NCBI GenBank assembly: GCA_036265005.1
Contig: DATAPW010000216.1
Span: forward strand, 1-45,742
DNA length: 45,742 bases
DNA from: JAMXLO01 sp036265005
Lineage (GTDB): Bacteria; Pseudomonadota; Alphaproteobacteria; Acetobacterales; Acetobacteraceae
Direction: 5' to 3'
The notes beneath the pieces were generated by a model. The model saw nothing but the letters and a program-made list of their open reading frames with translations. It was not told where the DNA came from and did not search any database. Numbering within the stretch: position 1 is the first letter of the stretch; the number at the start of each line of letters is the position of its first letter. Positions 21,957-32,100 of this stretch are shown piece by piece. Position numbers and translations under genes: made by a program.

Positions 21957-23963
21957 TCAAAGCCGGTCGCGGCCGATCTCGGGGAAGTCCACCGGCTGCA
22001 ACGGCGCCGCCGCGCGGCCGACACCGGACCCGGCCCAGCCGATCTCGTTCACATAGGCCATGATCGGCTGCGCCACCGCGTTGATCGTTGCATAGGCAAA
22101 GCTCTGCTCCGGGCTCGTCGTGATGATCCAGGACACCGCGACGGCATCGAAATAGGAGAGCGCGCGATAGGTGGCAACCTTGTAGGCCGACCGCGTCCAC
22201 AACGACCAGCGCTGCCGCTCCCGCTCCGTGAGCGCCGCATCGGCCAGTGCAAGTTGCCGGGCGTATTCCGTATCGTCGATGGCGCCCGCCGCGTGCAGCC
22301 GTTCCAGCGGTGCATGCGCCTGCGCCGTCAGCGCCTGCTGCACGGCCCCCGCCTGCCAGGGCCAGGGCAACTCGGCCATCGCTGCCGGCAGCCGCCCGCG
22401 CACGCCCTGCTCCAGCGGCTGTTGCACCAGGTCCGCCCAGGCCTGCAGCGCCACCACATGCTCCACCGGCAACGGCGAACTGGCAACCTGCGCGACGCCG
22501 AGTTCCGCACCCGCCATCGCCTCGTCCGGCGGGAAATAATAGCGCACATCAACGAAGTTCTCGCGCGTGCGGACGCGCGCGCCGACCGTCAGCAGCACCG
22601 GCGGCACGATCACGCCAATCTCGGCCAGCCGGTCGCGCGCACGCGCCCACAGCGCATCGCCGGGCGCCGCGTCAGCAGGCGTCACCGGCTTGGCGTAGCT
22701 GCAGTAACCGTCAAGCGGCGTGTCGTAGCGGATGGTGGAAAAATACACATCGCGTCGCGAACAGTCGCTGGCGGTGCCGAAGATGTCGTTGGTCTTGCTC
22801 GGATTGGCATGCACCACGGCAAGACCGAGCAACGTATTGCCGTCGAACCGGCCAAATACCACGCCGGCGGCATCGGCCGCAGCCTCGTCGGCCAGCGATA
22901 TCCATGTCCCTTCGGGCAGCGGCACCTGTTTGCCGGCCAGCGTGACCCCCCCCGGCCGTTCGGCGCTGGCATCCGATACCGCCCCCGCAACCGCGCCCCG
23001 CGAGGCGACGAAACTCATCGCCGGCACGTCGCCTGGCAACTCCCAGGCCATCTCGTTGCCGAAATACAGCGCGCTATGGGTGATCGACTGCCAGGCCGCA
23101 ACGGTGGCGCCGATATAGATGTCACCCGACAGCACTGTCGCCAGCGCGAAGTTCCACGCGGTGACCGGACCGCGATAGGTCGCCAGCTTGTAGAGACCCA
23201 GCCGCAGCGATGTGATGTCCTCGCCCGCCGCCGCTGCTGCCGGCTGGATTGCGATCGGCATCTTCGGTATCGACGGCACCTGCTCCGCCGGCCCGCGCAG
23301 CGCGGCGATGGACGCCTGGCGCATTTGGCGCGTCCACTCGCCAAGACGGTCGAGCAGCCGCTTCTGCGCCGGATCCAGCATCTGCCAGTCGCCGAACCAC
23401 GCCGCCTGCGATCGCGACGCCGGCACCACCCCGTAGCGCGCCTCGACCACGTCGTTGCGGTCGCTGGCGCGGAACCCGGCGATCAGGGCCCAGGGCGGCA
23501 GCAGCCTGGCGACCGATGCATCGCCCGCCCAGGACGCAATCCGGCCGGAACGCGCCGCCACGATGAACGCACAGGCGTTGTGCAGGTCGCGCGGCTCGGC
23601 GACGCTCTGCCACAGTGACGTGCCATCGGTGCAGTCGGCCGGCGGCCCCCACCCGCGGCGCACCGGCTCGGCGTTGGTGCGGATCAGCACGAATTCGTGC
23701 GCCGCATCCTCCGCCGGCCGGGTCAGCAGCACATTGCCGATGACGCCGTAAGGCCCGGGATCCTCGCCGACGACATGGCCGACGCCGGTGGCGGCGACGC
23801 GCCATGTTCCTGGCGGCAGCGGAATGCGCTTGCCGAACAGTTCGACACGATCGGCGACGTTCTGTCCCACCTGCGGCAGCATGGCGGCCGAGGCCGCATG
23901 GCACAGCGCGGCGAGGCACAGCAGTTGCGCGAAACACACCAGGCCGGAGAACATCTTTTGCAT
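21957..23963 (-). CDS. Exported protein with two beta-domain plus DUF2061-like repeats
   Basis: A 668-residue protein with a signal peptide (residues 1-27, ending 'ASAA') and an internal duplication. Repeat A starts 'GKRIPLPPGTWRV' at 44 and ends with a hydrophobic segment at 255-308; repeat B starts 'GKQVPLPEGTWIS' at 344 and ends with a similar segment at 591-644. The two hydrophobic segments share Y-K-(L/V)-A-T-Y-R at their start and N-E-(M/I)-(A/G)-W at their end, and look like DUF2061 membrane modules. Cysteine pairs (111/131 and 401/421) recur at the same relative places. So it seems to be a membrane-attached protein with two periplasmic domains. No function is known to me. Confidence 0.7.
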   Translation of the reverse strand: MQKMFSGLVCFAQLLCLAALCHAASAAMLPQVGQNVADRVELFGKRIPLPPGTWRVAATGVGHVVGEDPGPYGVIGNVLLTRPAEDAAHEFVLIRTNAEPVRRGWGPPADCTDGTSLWQSVAEPRDLHNACAFIVAARSGRIASWAGDASVARLLPPWALIAGFRASDRNDVVEARYGVVPASRSQAAWFGDWQMLDPAQKRLLDRLGEWTRQMRQASIAALRGPAEQVPSIPKMPIAIQPAAAAAGEDITSLRLGLYKLATYRGPVTAWNFALATVLSGDIYIGATVAAWQSITHSALYFGNEMAWELPGDVPAMSFVASRGAVAGAVSDASAERPGGVTLAGKQVPLPEGTWISLADEAAADAAGVVFGRFDGNTLLGLAVVHANPSKTNDIFGTASDCSRRDVYFSTIRYDTPLDGYCSYAKPVTPADAAPGDALWARARDRLAEIGVIVPPVLLTVGARVRTRENFVDVRYYFPPDEAMAGAELGVAQVASSPLPVEHVVALQAWADLVQQPLEQGVRGRLPAAMAELPWPWQAGAVQQALTAQAHAPLERLHAAGAIDDTEYARQLALADAALTERERQRWSLWTRSAYKVATYRALSYFDAVAVSWIITTSPEQSFAYATINAVAQPIMAYVNEIGWAGSGVGRAAAPLQPVDFPEIGRDRL

Positions 23964-24018
23964 CGTTGCACGATCCGATCAGGACAGCGCTACCGTTGTG
24001 GTGCGCCTCGTGTTGGTA

Positions 24019-25827
24019 TCACATCGAAAGCAACGGCAACACCACGCGGCTCGGCCGATCGGCATCGACGAACACGGTGTTCACCGCGACACGCTTGCGC
24101 ATTGCCCTGCCCTCCGGTTCGCCGGTGTTCGGGTTGACGTCGAACTTCGGGAAGTTGCTCGAGGAGATATCGAGCCTGATGCGGTGCCCGCGCAGGAACA
24201 GGTTCGCGGTCGGGAACAGCGTCACGCGGATCTTCACGACCTCGCCCGGCTGGCGCAATCGCGGCTGCGCCGGGTCCTCGGCATAGCGCAGCCGCAGGAT
24301 CCCGTCGGTCAGGATCATCGCATAGCCCTTCGGGTAGTCGGCCGAAGGCGGGTGCACATCGATCAGCTTCGCGGTGAAATCGGTATCCGGGCCGTCGGTC
24401 GCCACGAACAATTCGGCCTCGATCGGCCCGACCACCTGCATCGGCGCATCGAGCGCCGGCGTCTGGAACACCAGCACATCGCGGCGCGAAGCAAGCGGCA
24501 GATAGGGCGGCATACAGCCGAAGAAGGCTGCGCTTTCGGTCTGGTCCCAGGAACCGGCATGTGCCACCGGATCGAGGCTGCTCATCGCGCCGCCGATCGT
24601 CGGCACCGGATGCGACGGGTCGAAGTCGTACGACAGCGGCGCGGCACCCGCGGCGGGCACCGCGCGGTCGAGGCTGCCGTCGCCATGCAGGTGGAACCGG
24701 GCGAATTCCACGCCGGGCGGCGGCCAGTCGGCAGCGCTGATCCAACGCCCGCCATGTTCCAGCCTGCCGGCCGCATTGCGCCGTCCGCTGCCGCCGCCCA
24801 TGACGAAGATGCGCACCGCCGGTTCGTCGAGCGGCGCACCCATCACCACATGGTCGAAGAAGCGCAGGCGGTAGGCGCGCCAGTCACCGGCCCAGGCATC
24901 CAGCGACGCACCGGGCCCGAATTCCACATCGCCGAAGCAGGTGTCGCTGCGGTCGCCATGCGTCCACGGCCCGAGGATCAGCCGCTGGCCGCCGCGTCCT
25001 GCGCGCTTCAGGCCGGTGTAGTTGCCCGTCGCGGTCAGCGGATAGGGATCCCACCACGACGACATGTGCACGCATTCGGCGCGGCTGTAGCGTTGATGGT
25101 AGCCCGCGGTCCAGATGCCGAGTTGCTGCCAGAATTCATCGAACGCGCCATGCGTCCACTGGTCGAACAGATAGGCCTCGTAGTCCGGGTGGTGGCGCAG
25201 CGGCGAATGGCCGGGCTTCCACGGCATGCGGGTGAACCATTCGCGGATGTCCTCGCCCGCCAGCGCCGACTGCATCACCGGATCGGCCAGTGCCTCCGGC
25301 GACGTCTGGGCATTCTTGAACGCCCATGTTGCCTGCTTCAGTTCGAACGCGCCGGACTGGCGAATGCCGGACTGCCACGCATTGACGAACCCGCCGCAGT
25401 CCAGCACCTGCGCCAGCAGGCCCGGCGGATCGAGGCAAGCCAATGCCGCCTGCGTGTGCGCGGCGTAGGACAGCCCCATGGTGCAGATGCGGCCGTCGCA
25501 CCATGACTGGTCACGCAGCCAGGCGCAGGCGTCGTAGCCATCCTCGCCGTCCGACAGATATTTGACGAAGCGCCCTTCTGACCCGTAGCGGCCGCGCGTG
25601 TCCTGGTAGACGACAGCATAGCCGTGGGCGGTGAAATACGCGGCGATCTCGGCACGCGTTGCCGGCGTGCGGTTGGCGGCGGTGATCTCGCTGCGGCTGG
25701 TTTCGGCGCGGCCGTACGGCGTGCGTTCCATGATCACCGGGAACGGACCGGCGCCATCCGGCAAATGCACGTCGGTGGCGAGACGGATGCCATCGCGCAT
25801 GGCAACCATGTGTGTGGTGGCGGACAT
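24019..25827 (-). CDS. CocE/NonD-family hydrolase (X-Pro dipeptidyl-peptidase-like)
   Basis: A 602-residue alpha/beta hydrolase of the CocE/NonD group, which includes cocaine esterase, glutaryl-7-ACA acylases and X-Pro aminopeptidases. The nucleophile is S120 in 'GLSYAAHT'; the catalytic His is in 'ILGPWTHGDR'. The hydrolase core opens with 'MRDGIRLATDVHLPDG' and 'VYQDTRGRYGSEG'. The C-terminal jelly-roll domain has 'DTDFTAKLIDVHP', 'GHRIRLDISSSNFPKFDVNPNTG', all typical. No signal peptide is present. GGGAG precedes ATG 25827. It is probably cytoplasmic and cleaves an ester or amide; the substrate is unknown. A repeat hairpin lies upstream at 25887-25912. Confidence 0.92.
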   Translation of the reverse strand: MSATTHMVAMRDGIRLATDVHLPDGAGPFPVIMERTPYGRAETSRSEITAANRTPATRAEIAAYFTAHGYAVVYQDTRGRYGSEGRFVKYLSDGEDGYDACAWLRDQSWCDGRICTMGLSYAAHTQAALACLDPPGLLAQVLDCGGFVNAWQSGIRQSGAFELKQATWAFKNAQTSPEALADPVMQSALAGEDIREWFTRMPWKPGHSPLRHHPDYEAYLFDQWTHGAFDEFWQQLGIWTAGYHQRYSRAECVHMSSWWDPYPLTATGNYTGLKRAGRGGQRLILGPWTHGDRSDTCFGDVEFGPGASLDAWAGDWRAYRLRFFDHVVMGAPLDEPAVRIFVMGGGSGRRNAAGRLEHGGRWISAADWPPPGVEFARFHLHGDGSLDRAVPAAGAAPLSYDFDPSHPVPTIGGAMSSLDPVAHAGSWDQTESAAFFGCMPPYLPLASRRDVLVFQTPALDAPMQVVGPIEAELFVATDGPDTDFTAKLIDVHPPSADYPKGYAMILTDGILRLRYAEDPAQPRLRQPGEVVKIRVTLFPTANLFLRGHRIRLDISSSNFPKFDVNPNTGEPEGRAMRKRVAVNTVFVDADRPSRVVLPLLSM

Positions 25828-25886
25828 CAGGATGCTCCCTTGCCGGACGGAGCATAGCGCGGACTGTGGTGGCGAGAACCGGCACC

Positions 25887-25912
25887 GGCGGAATGCGCTG
25901 CGCTTTTCCGCC
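25887..25912. repeat. Second copy of the GGCGGAATGCGCTGCGC palindrome
   Basis: Bases 25887-25903 match 19083-19099 exactly; the right arm (25906-25912, TTCCGCC) completes a hairpin with one extra T compared with the first copy. It lies between two same-strand genes, the prepilin peptidase end and the CocE start. It can act as a terminator for the former. Confidence 0.6.
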
Positions 25913-25919
25913 CTGCCGA

Positions 25920-26690
25920 TTACCGACCCTGGCCGTAGAGCCATACCAGCCAGAACGCCATGGCCAGGCATGGCCCGAACGGCATGGCGGTGGTGGCCTG
26001 CAGTTTCCGGCCCGAGAGCGCCAGCAGCCCCGCCGTTGCCAGGCCCAGGAGTGCGGCGACCAGGACGACGACAGGCAACGGCGCGACACCGAGCCATGCG
26101 CCGGCTGCGCCGAGCAGCTTGGCGTCGCCTGCTCCCATGCCTTCGGCGCCGCGCAGCAGGCGATACGCCCACGCGATGCCGCGCAGTCCCAGATAGCCGA
26201 CCGCCGCGCCGGCGGCATGAACACCAATCAGGTCAGGCTGCCACGCCAGCGTCAGCAGCAGGCCTGCCACCAGCAACGGCAACGTCAGCACGTCGGGCAG
26301 CCGCATCCAGCGCCAGTCGATCCAGCCAAGCGCGAGCAGGGTCCAGCCGAGCAGGCAATCCACCCATATACCGTGCAGGTCGGGTTCGGCCAGGATCGCC
26401 CACAGTGCCACGCCGGCCGCGGCTAGCTCGACCATCGGGTGGAAGGCGCCGATGGGCTGTCCGCATTGTCGGCATCGGCCGCGCAGCCACAGGTAACTCG
26501 CCAACGGCACGAGGTCGCGCGCGGTCAGCACGCCGCCGCAATGCTCGCATTGCGAACGCACGAAACCAATTGGACGGCGCTCCGGCAGGCGCCGGATCAG
26601 CACGCCGAGGAAGCTGCCGACAAACGGTGCGATGAGCAGCAACGCCGATCGGGAGGACAGATCGATGACGGATCCATATGTCGCCTGCAC
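25920..26690 (-). CDS. Prepilin peptidase (A24 family, PilD/GspO type)
   Basis: A 256-residue polytopic membrane aspartyl protease that cleaves and methylates prepilin-like proteins at the inner membrane. The zinc-binding cysteines of the methylase domain are present (C48-x2-C51 and C73-x2-C76). The catalytic aspartates are D125 ('GWIDWRWMRLPD') and D189 in the G-A-G-D motif. About seven membrane segments are visible. No ATG fits in frame; GTG 26690 with AGGAG 10 bases upstream gives a normal-length N-terminus. No pilin or type II secretion gene lies nearby, so it is an orphan here. A 317-base gap separates it from the divergent LysR gene. Confidence 0.9.
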   Translation of the reverse strand: MQATYGSVIDLSSRSALLLIAPFVGSFLGVLIRRLPERRPIGFVRSQCEHCGGVLTARDLVPLASYLWLRGRCRQCGQPIGAFHPMVELAAAGVALWAILAEPDLHGIWVDCLLGWTLLALGWIDWRWMRLPDVLTLPLLVAGLLLTLAWQPDLIGVHAAGAAVGYLGLRGIAWAYRLLRGAEGMGAGDAKLLGAAGAWLGVAPLPVVVLVAALLGLATAGLLALSGRKLQATTAMPFGPCLAMAFWLVWLYGQGR

Positions 26691-27007
26691 GTGGTTCCCG
26701 CTCCTGGGCGTCCGGGCGTCATTTGCCTCAGGTGAGCCGTGCGGCACAATGCTGCAATCGCAAAACGACAGCGCAAGCCTGCCAACTTTGCCGTCGGGCA
26801 GCGCCAAACCAGCGTTGCAATGCTGCGCCGCATCATTTAGGCAGGCGGCGGGCGTCCGAGTGATGAGGGTATCACTAACGATATGTGGAATCGGAATGCA
26901 GGATGTCGCACGCTCCAATCTTGATGCGCTCGAGGCCGACAGATAACGCAATCGCGCGCAGTCATGTCGAACAGGCCACCCATGCGTCCGCCGTGACCGG
27001 CCTCGAC
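26691..27007. promoter_or_regulatory. Divergent intergenic region with candidate LysR site
   Basis: This gap between divergent genes holds no gene I can support. AGTGAT (26859-26864) and ATCACT (26871-26876) are a perfect inverted repeat around GAGGGT, about 130 bases before the LysR start. LysR proteins usually bind a T-N11-A dyad there, so this could be the autoregulatory site. No clear -35/-10 pair was found. Confidence 0.35.
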
Positions 27008-27901
27008 ATGAGCAGCATCGATCTCAATTTGTTGATCGTGTTCGACGCTGTCATGCAGGAACGTAACCTGACTCGCGCAGGTCGCCGCGTCGGACTGAGC
27101 CAGCCGGCCACCAGCCACGCCCTGGCTCGGCTGCGCCACATGCTGCACGACGATTTGTTTGTCCGCACGCCCGACGGCATGCAGCCGACGCCGCGCGCCG
27201 AACAGATGGCGGAACCGGTACGCGACGCATTGCGCGTGCTGAGCATCACGCTGGCGCCGGAATCGTTCGACCCGGCCACGTCGTCGCGCGGCTTCACCGT
27301 GGCGGTGAACAATTATGCCGCGCGTGCCGTCGTGCCGGCCCTTGCGCGCAAGGTGGGCATCGTTGCGCCGCATGTCAGCCTGGATATCCAGCCACTCGGC
27401 TTGCGCGACGTGCTGGATCAGCTGGATGCCGGCGCGATGGACGTCGCACTCAGCACGCTGGTCGATGGCGGCGAGCGTTTCAAATGCGTCCGCGTCATGG
27501 ACGACGATTTCGTCGTCCTGCTCGCCAGGGAACATCCGGCGGCCAATGAAGCCGTCCTGTCGGTCGAGCGGCTGGCGGAAATTCCGCATATCATGGTGAC
27601 GTCGAACGATGATGACACCAACTTCATCGACAGCGCTCTTGAGGAGCACGGCCTGGCGCGCAAGATCGCCACGCGCGTTCCGTTCCTCTCGTTCGTGCTG
27701 ATGCTGGTCGGCTCTGACCGGCTCGCGGTGGTGTCGCGCCGGGTCGCCAATGACCTGGTAAAAATCTGTCCACTCGTTGCGCTGGAATTGCCGTTCCCCT
27801 CGCCGCGCATCGCCCTGTCGATGATCTGGCATCGCCGGCTGGACAATCATGCGGCGCATCGCTGGCTGCGTGACATGGTCAGGGAGTCTGCACAGCACTG
27901 A
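27008..27901 (+). CDS. LysR-family transcriptional regulator (NodD-like branch)
   Basis: A 297-residue regulator. Residues 3-62 are the winged helix-turn-helix ('DLNLLIVFDAVMQERNLTRAG', then 'LSQPATSHALARLRHML.DDLFVR'), and residues 90-290 the periplasmic-binding-protein-like effector domain. The opening 'IDLNLLIVFDAVMQE' and 'PTPRAE' wording is like the NodD/LinR/PcpR branch. ATG 27008 gives the usual family start; the open frame extends upstream to 26885 but with no ribosome-binding site or homologous residues. It stands 116 bases before the RND adaptor gene on the same strand, so it may control the efflux and oxidoreductase genes downstream. The inducer is unknown. Confidence 0.93.
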   Translation: MSSIDLNLLIVFDAVMQERNLTRAGRRVGLSQPATSHALARLRHMLHDDLFVRTPDGMQPTPRAEQMAEPVRDALRVLSITLAPESFDPATSSRGFTVAVNNYAARAVVPALARKVGIVAPHVSLDIQPLGLRDVLDQLDAGAMDVALSTLVDGGERFKCVRVMDDDFVVLLAREHPAANEAVLSVERLAEIPHIMVTSNDDDTNFIDSALEEHGLARKIATRVPFLSFVLMLVGSDRLAVVSRRVANDLVKICPLVALELPFPSPRIALSMIWHRRLDNHAAHRWLRDMVRESAQH

Positions 27902-28017
27902 GTGCGCGCGCCGCGCCAAATTCGTCCGGTGCATGTGCCTATGCATCCTGGCGCTCCTGATGAACGGCCCCGGCACACTTGATATTGCAGTGCAGCACGG
28001 CGGGCATCGGAGACGGC

Positions 28018-29166
28018 ATGAAGGCTACAACGCGCATGATCCTGCGTCTGGGCGCGATCGGCCTCTGCGTCGCCGCCCTCGCCTTCGTCGCGTTCAGGAC
28101 TTCGTCCGCACAGCATACGCCTGCCAACGCCGATTCGGCGGCAATGCCGCCGGTTCCCGCCGTCACTGCGAAAGCGACACGGCAGGACGTACCGATCTAT
28201 GCCACCGGAATTGGCACCGTGCAGGCCTATCAGTCGGTGCTGGTGCGCGCGCGCGTCGACGGCACGTTGATGCAATTCCCCGTGCGCGAGGGCCAGGAGG
28301 TCAAGCAGGGCGATCTCATCGCGGTCATCGACCCGCGGCCGTACCAGGCAGCGTTGGACCAGGCGAATGCCAAGAAGGCACAGGACGAGGCGCAGCTTGC
28401 CAACGCGCGGCTTGACCTGGCGCGCTTCAAGTCGCTGTCGACTCAGGATTTTGCCTCGCGTCAGCAGGTCGATACCCAGCAGGCGCTGGTCAATCAGTTT
28501 GTCGCAGCGATTGCCGGCGACGCTGCTGCGATCGAGGCGGCGCAACTGAACGTGGCGTACTGTTTCATAACGTCGCCGGTCGATGGCCGTGTCGGATTGC
28601 GCCAGGTCGATCCTGGCAACCTGATCCACGCCACCGATACGTCCGGCATCGTCACCATCACGCAGACCCGGCCGATCTCCGTCACGTTTACCCTGCCGCA
28701 GGACGAGTTGCCACATATCCGGCTGGATATAGCGCACGCCGCATCGCCGGTGCTGGCCTACGCCAGCGACGACAGCACGGAACTGAGCCAGGGAACCCTG
28801 CTGACGCCGGACAATACGATCGATACCAGCACCGGCACGATCCGGCTGAAGGCGACATTTGCCAATCAGGACGGCAAGCTCTGGCCCGGCCAGTTCATCA
28901 ATGCGCACCTGCAGATCGGCATGGCGCCAAACGCGGTCACCATCCCGCCGGCGGCGATCGAGCACGGACCGGACGGACTCTACGTTTATGTCGTCAGGCC
29001 GGACGCAACCGTTGCGCGCGCGCCGGTGTCGATCGGTTACCAGACCGACAAGCTGGCGCTGGTTTCGCATGGCCTGTCCGGTGGCGAGTCGATTGTGGTC
29101 GACGGACAGTCCCGCCTGCAGGCCGGTACCAAAGTGGCAGTCACCAGTGCGCCGATGTCCGGCTGA
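28018..29166 (+). CDS. RND efflux periplasmic adaptor subunit (MdtA/HlyD-like)
   Basis: A 382-residue membrane-fusion protein linking an inner-membrane RND pump to an outer-membrane channel. Residues 1-34 are an uncleaved anchor or signal peptide. The lipoyl half 'GTVQAYQSVLVRARVDGTLMQFPVREGQEVKQGDLIAVIDPRPY', a helical hairpin ('ALDQANAKKAQDEAQLANARLDLARF'), the second lipoyl half 'SPVDGRVGLRQVDPGNLI', and the beta-barrel and membrane-proximal domains follow in order. GGAG precedes ATG 28018. The pump gene starts 3 bases after its stop. No outer-membrane factor gene is present in the window. The substrate is unknown. Confidence 0.94.
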   Translation: MKATTRMILRLGAIGLCVAALAFVAFRTSSAQHTPANADSAAMPPVPAVTAKATRQDVPIYATGIGTVQAYQSVLVRARVDGTLMQFPVREGQEVKQGDLIAVIDPRPYQAALDQANAKKAQDEAQLANARLDLARFKSLSTQDFASRQQVDTQQALVNQFVAAIAGDAAAIEAAQLNVAYCFITSPVDGRVGLRQVDPGNLIHATDTSGIVTITQTRPISVTFTLPQDELPHIRLDIAHAASPVLAYASDDSTELSQGTLLTPDNTIDTSTGTIRLKATFANQDGKLWPGQFINAHLQIGMAPNAVTIPPAAIEHGPDGLYVYVVRPDATVARAPVSIGYQTDKLALVSHGLSGGESIVVDGQSRLQAGTKVAVTSAPMSG

Positions 29167-29169
29167 CGA

Positions 29170-32100
29170 ATGAGTATTTCGACCCCGTTCATCCGCCGGC
29201 CGATCGGGACTTCGCTGCTGATGGCAGCAATTTTCCTGGTCGGCCTGGCAGCCTATCCGCTGCTGCCGGTAGCACCTTTGCCGCAGGTCGATTTCCCCAC
29301 CATCACCGTCACCGCGCAATATCCCGGCGCCAGTCCCGATACCATGGCGTCGTCGGTTGCCGAACCGTTGGAGACCCAGTTCAGCCAGATCAACGGCCTG
29401 GCGCAGATGACGTCGACCAATGTACTCGGCACCACCACTGTCACGCTGCAATTCGACCTCGATCGCAACATCGACGCCGCATCGACCGACGTGCTGGAAG
29501 CCATCAACGCCGCACAAGGGCAATTGCCGAAGAACCTGCCGAGCCAGCCGATCCTCCGCAAGACCAATCCGGCGGACGCGCCGATCTTCATCCTGGCGGT
29601 GCAATCCGACGCCATGCCGCTGACCGCGGTGGATGACTTCGCCGAGAACATCCTGGCGCAGCAGCTATCGAAAATCTCCGGCGTGTCGCAGGTCCTGGTC
29701 GGCGGCCAGCAGAAGCCGGCGATCCGTGTGCAGATCGATCCCGCCAGGCTCGCGTATATGGGTCTTACGCTGGAGGACGTACGCAACGTCATCACCAATG
29801 CCACGGTGAACAGTCCGAAGGGCAGCATCGACGGCCCGGACAAGTCCTACACCGTTCTGGACGATGACCAGCTGACGGATCCGACGCCGTACGACAACAT
29901 CGTCGTCGCCTGGCGGAACGGTGCGCCGGTGCATATCGGCGACATCGGCCGGGCGGTACGGGGTCCGCAGAATCGCGAACTGGCCGGCTGGCAGAACGGC
30001 AAGCGCGGCGTGCTGCTGCTCGCCTTCAAGCAGCCGGGCGCCAACGTCATCCAGACGGTGGAGAACATCAAGGCGGCACTCCCCGCGCTGGAAGCATCCA
30101 TCCCGCCGGCCGTGCATGTCAGTACCATCGTTGACCGGACGCAGGTGATACGCGCATCGGTGAGTGACGTGGAATTCACCCTGGCCCTGTCGATCGGGCT
30201 GGTGGTGATGGTGATCTTCGTGTTCCTGCGCAACGTGTGGGCGACGATCATCCCCAGCGTCACCGTGCCGCTGGCACTGGTCGGCACATTGGGTGCGATG
30301 TTCCTGATGGGATTCAGCCTCGACAACCTGTCGCTGATGGGCCTGACGATTGCCGTCGGCTTCGTCGTGGACGACGCCATCGTCATGCTGGAGAACATCT
30401 ACCGGCACATCGAAGATGGCCTGTCGCCCATGGACGCGGCGCTGAAAGGCGCCGGCGAAATCGGCTTCACCATCGTCTCGATCAGCCTGTCGCTGATCGC
30501 CGTGTTCATCCCGTTGCTGCTGATGGGCGGCATTGTCGGTCGGCTGTTCCGCGAATTCGCCATGACCGTGTCGATCACCGTGCTGGTCTCGGCGTTCGTC
30601 TCGCTGACGCTGACGCCGATGATGTGTTCGCGCTTCCTGGCCAACCATCACGGCGAGCATGGCCGGCTCTATCACATCGTCGAGGCGATGTTCGACGGGA
30701 TGCTCGCCTTCTACCGCGCCACGCTCGACATTGCGCTGCGCTTCCGGTTCATCACCTTGCTGGTGTTCCTCGGAACGGTGGCGGTGACCGCGATGCTGTT
30801 CGTCGCCATTCCGAAAGGCTTCTTTCCGACCCAGGATGTCGGCCTGATCATCGGCATCACCGAAGGCGCCCAGGACTCGTCGTACCAGCGCATGGTGACG
30901 CTCCAGGAGAAGCTCAACGACATCGTTGCGCACGATCCCGCGGTGGCGTCGTTCGCCTCGCAGGTTGGCGCGGGAACCGCGGGACAGCAGGGCAACGACG
31001 GGCGGATGTACATCAACCTGAAGCCGTGGGAGCAGCGCCGCGGCGACGACGTGATGAAGGTGATCGCACGCCTGTCGCGGAAGGTACAGAGCGTGCCGGG
31101 CGTGCAACTGTTCATGCAGCCGGCGCAGGACATCAATGTGGGCGGCCGCCTGTCGCGCACCCTGTATCAATATACCCTGCAGGATGCCGACAACAACGAG
31201 CTGAACAGCTGGGCGCCCAGGATGCTGCAACGGCTGCAGGCGTTGCCGCAATTGCGCGACGTCGCCACCGACCAGCAGATCGCCGGCACCACCGCGACGC
31301 TTACCATCGACCGCAGCGCGGCGCAGCGCTTCGGCATCGAGCCGCAACAGATCGACGACACCCTGTACGATGCGTTCGGCCAGCGCGAGGTGACGCAGTA
31401 TTTCACCCAGCTCAACTCCTACTTTGTCATTCTCGAGGTGCCGCCGCAGATCGAGGGCGATCTGGCGACGCTGCGCAAACTCTACGTGCGTGCGCCGAAT
31501 GGCCAGGCGGTGCCGCTGTCTGTCCTGGTGCGCACCGACACTGTCCCAATCGCACCGCTGGCGGTGAACCATCAGAGCCAGTTCCCGGCAGTGACCATTT
31601 CGTTCAATCTGGCGCCTGGCGCGTCGCTGGGCGATGCGGTGACGTCGATCAACCAGGTGCGCGACCAGCTGCATGCGCCGCTGTCGCTGCAAGGCAGCTT
31701 CCAGGGCAGTGCCCAGGCATTCCAGAGTTCGCTGAGCAGCGAGCCCTACCTGATCGCGGCCGCGCTCACCGCGGTCTACATCATTCTCGGCGTGCTGTAC
31801 GAAAGCTACATCCTGCCGCTCACCATCCTGTCCACGCTGCCGTCGGCCGGTGTCGGCGCGTTGCTGATGCTGATGCTGGCACACACCGACCTTTCGGTGA
31901 TCGCGATGATCGGCATCATCCTGCTCATCGGCATCGTGAAGAAGAACGGCATCATGATGGTGGACTTCGCCATCCATGCCGAACGCTCGGACGGCATGGC
32001 GCCGGCCGAGGCCATCCGGCAGGCCTGCCTGCTGCGCTTTCGCCCGATCCTGATGACGACGATGGCGGCGCTGCTGTCCGGACTGCCGCTGATGCTGGAG

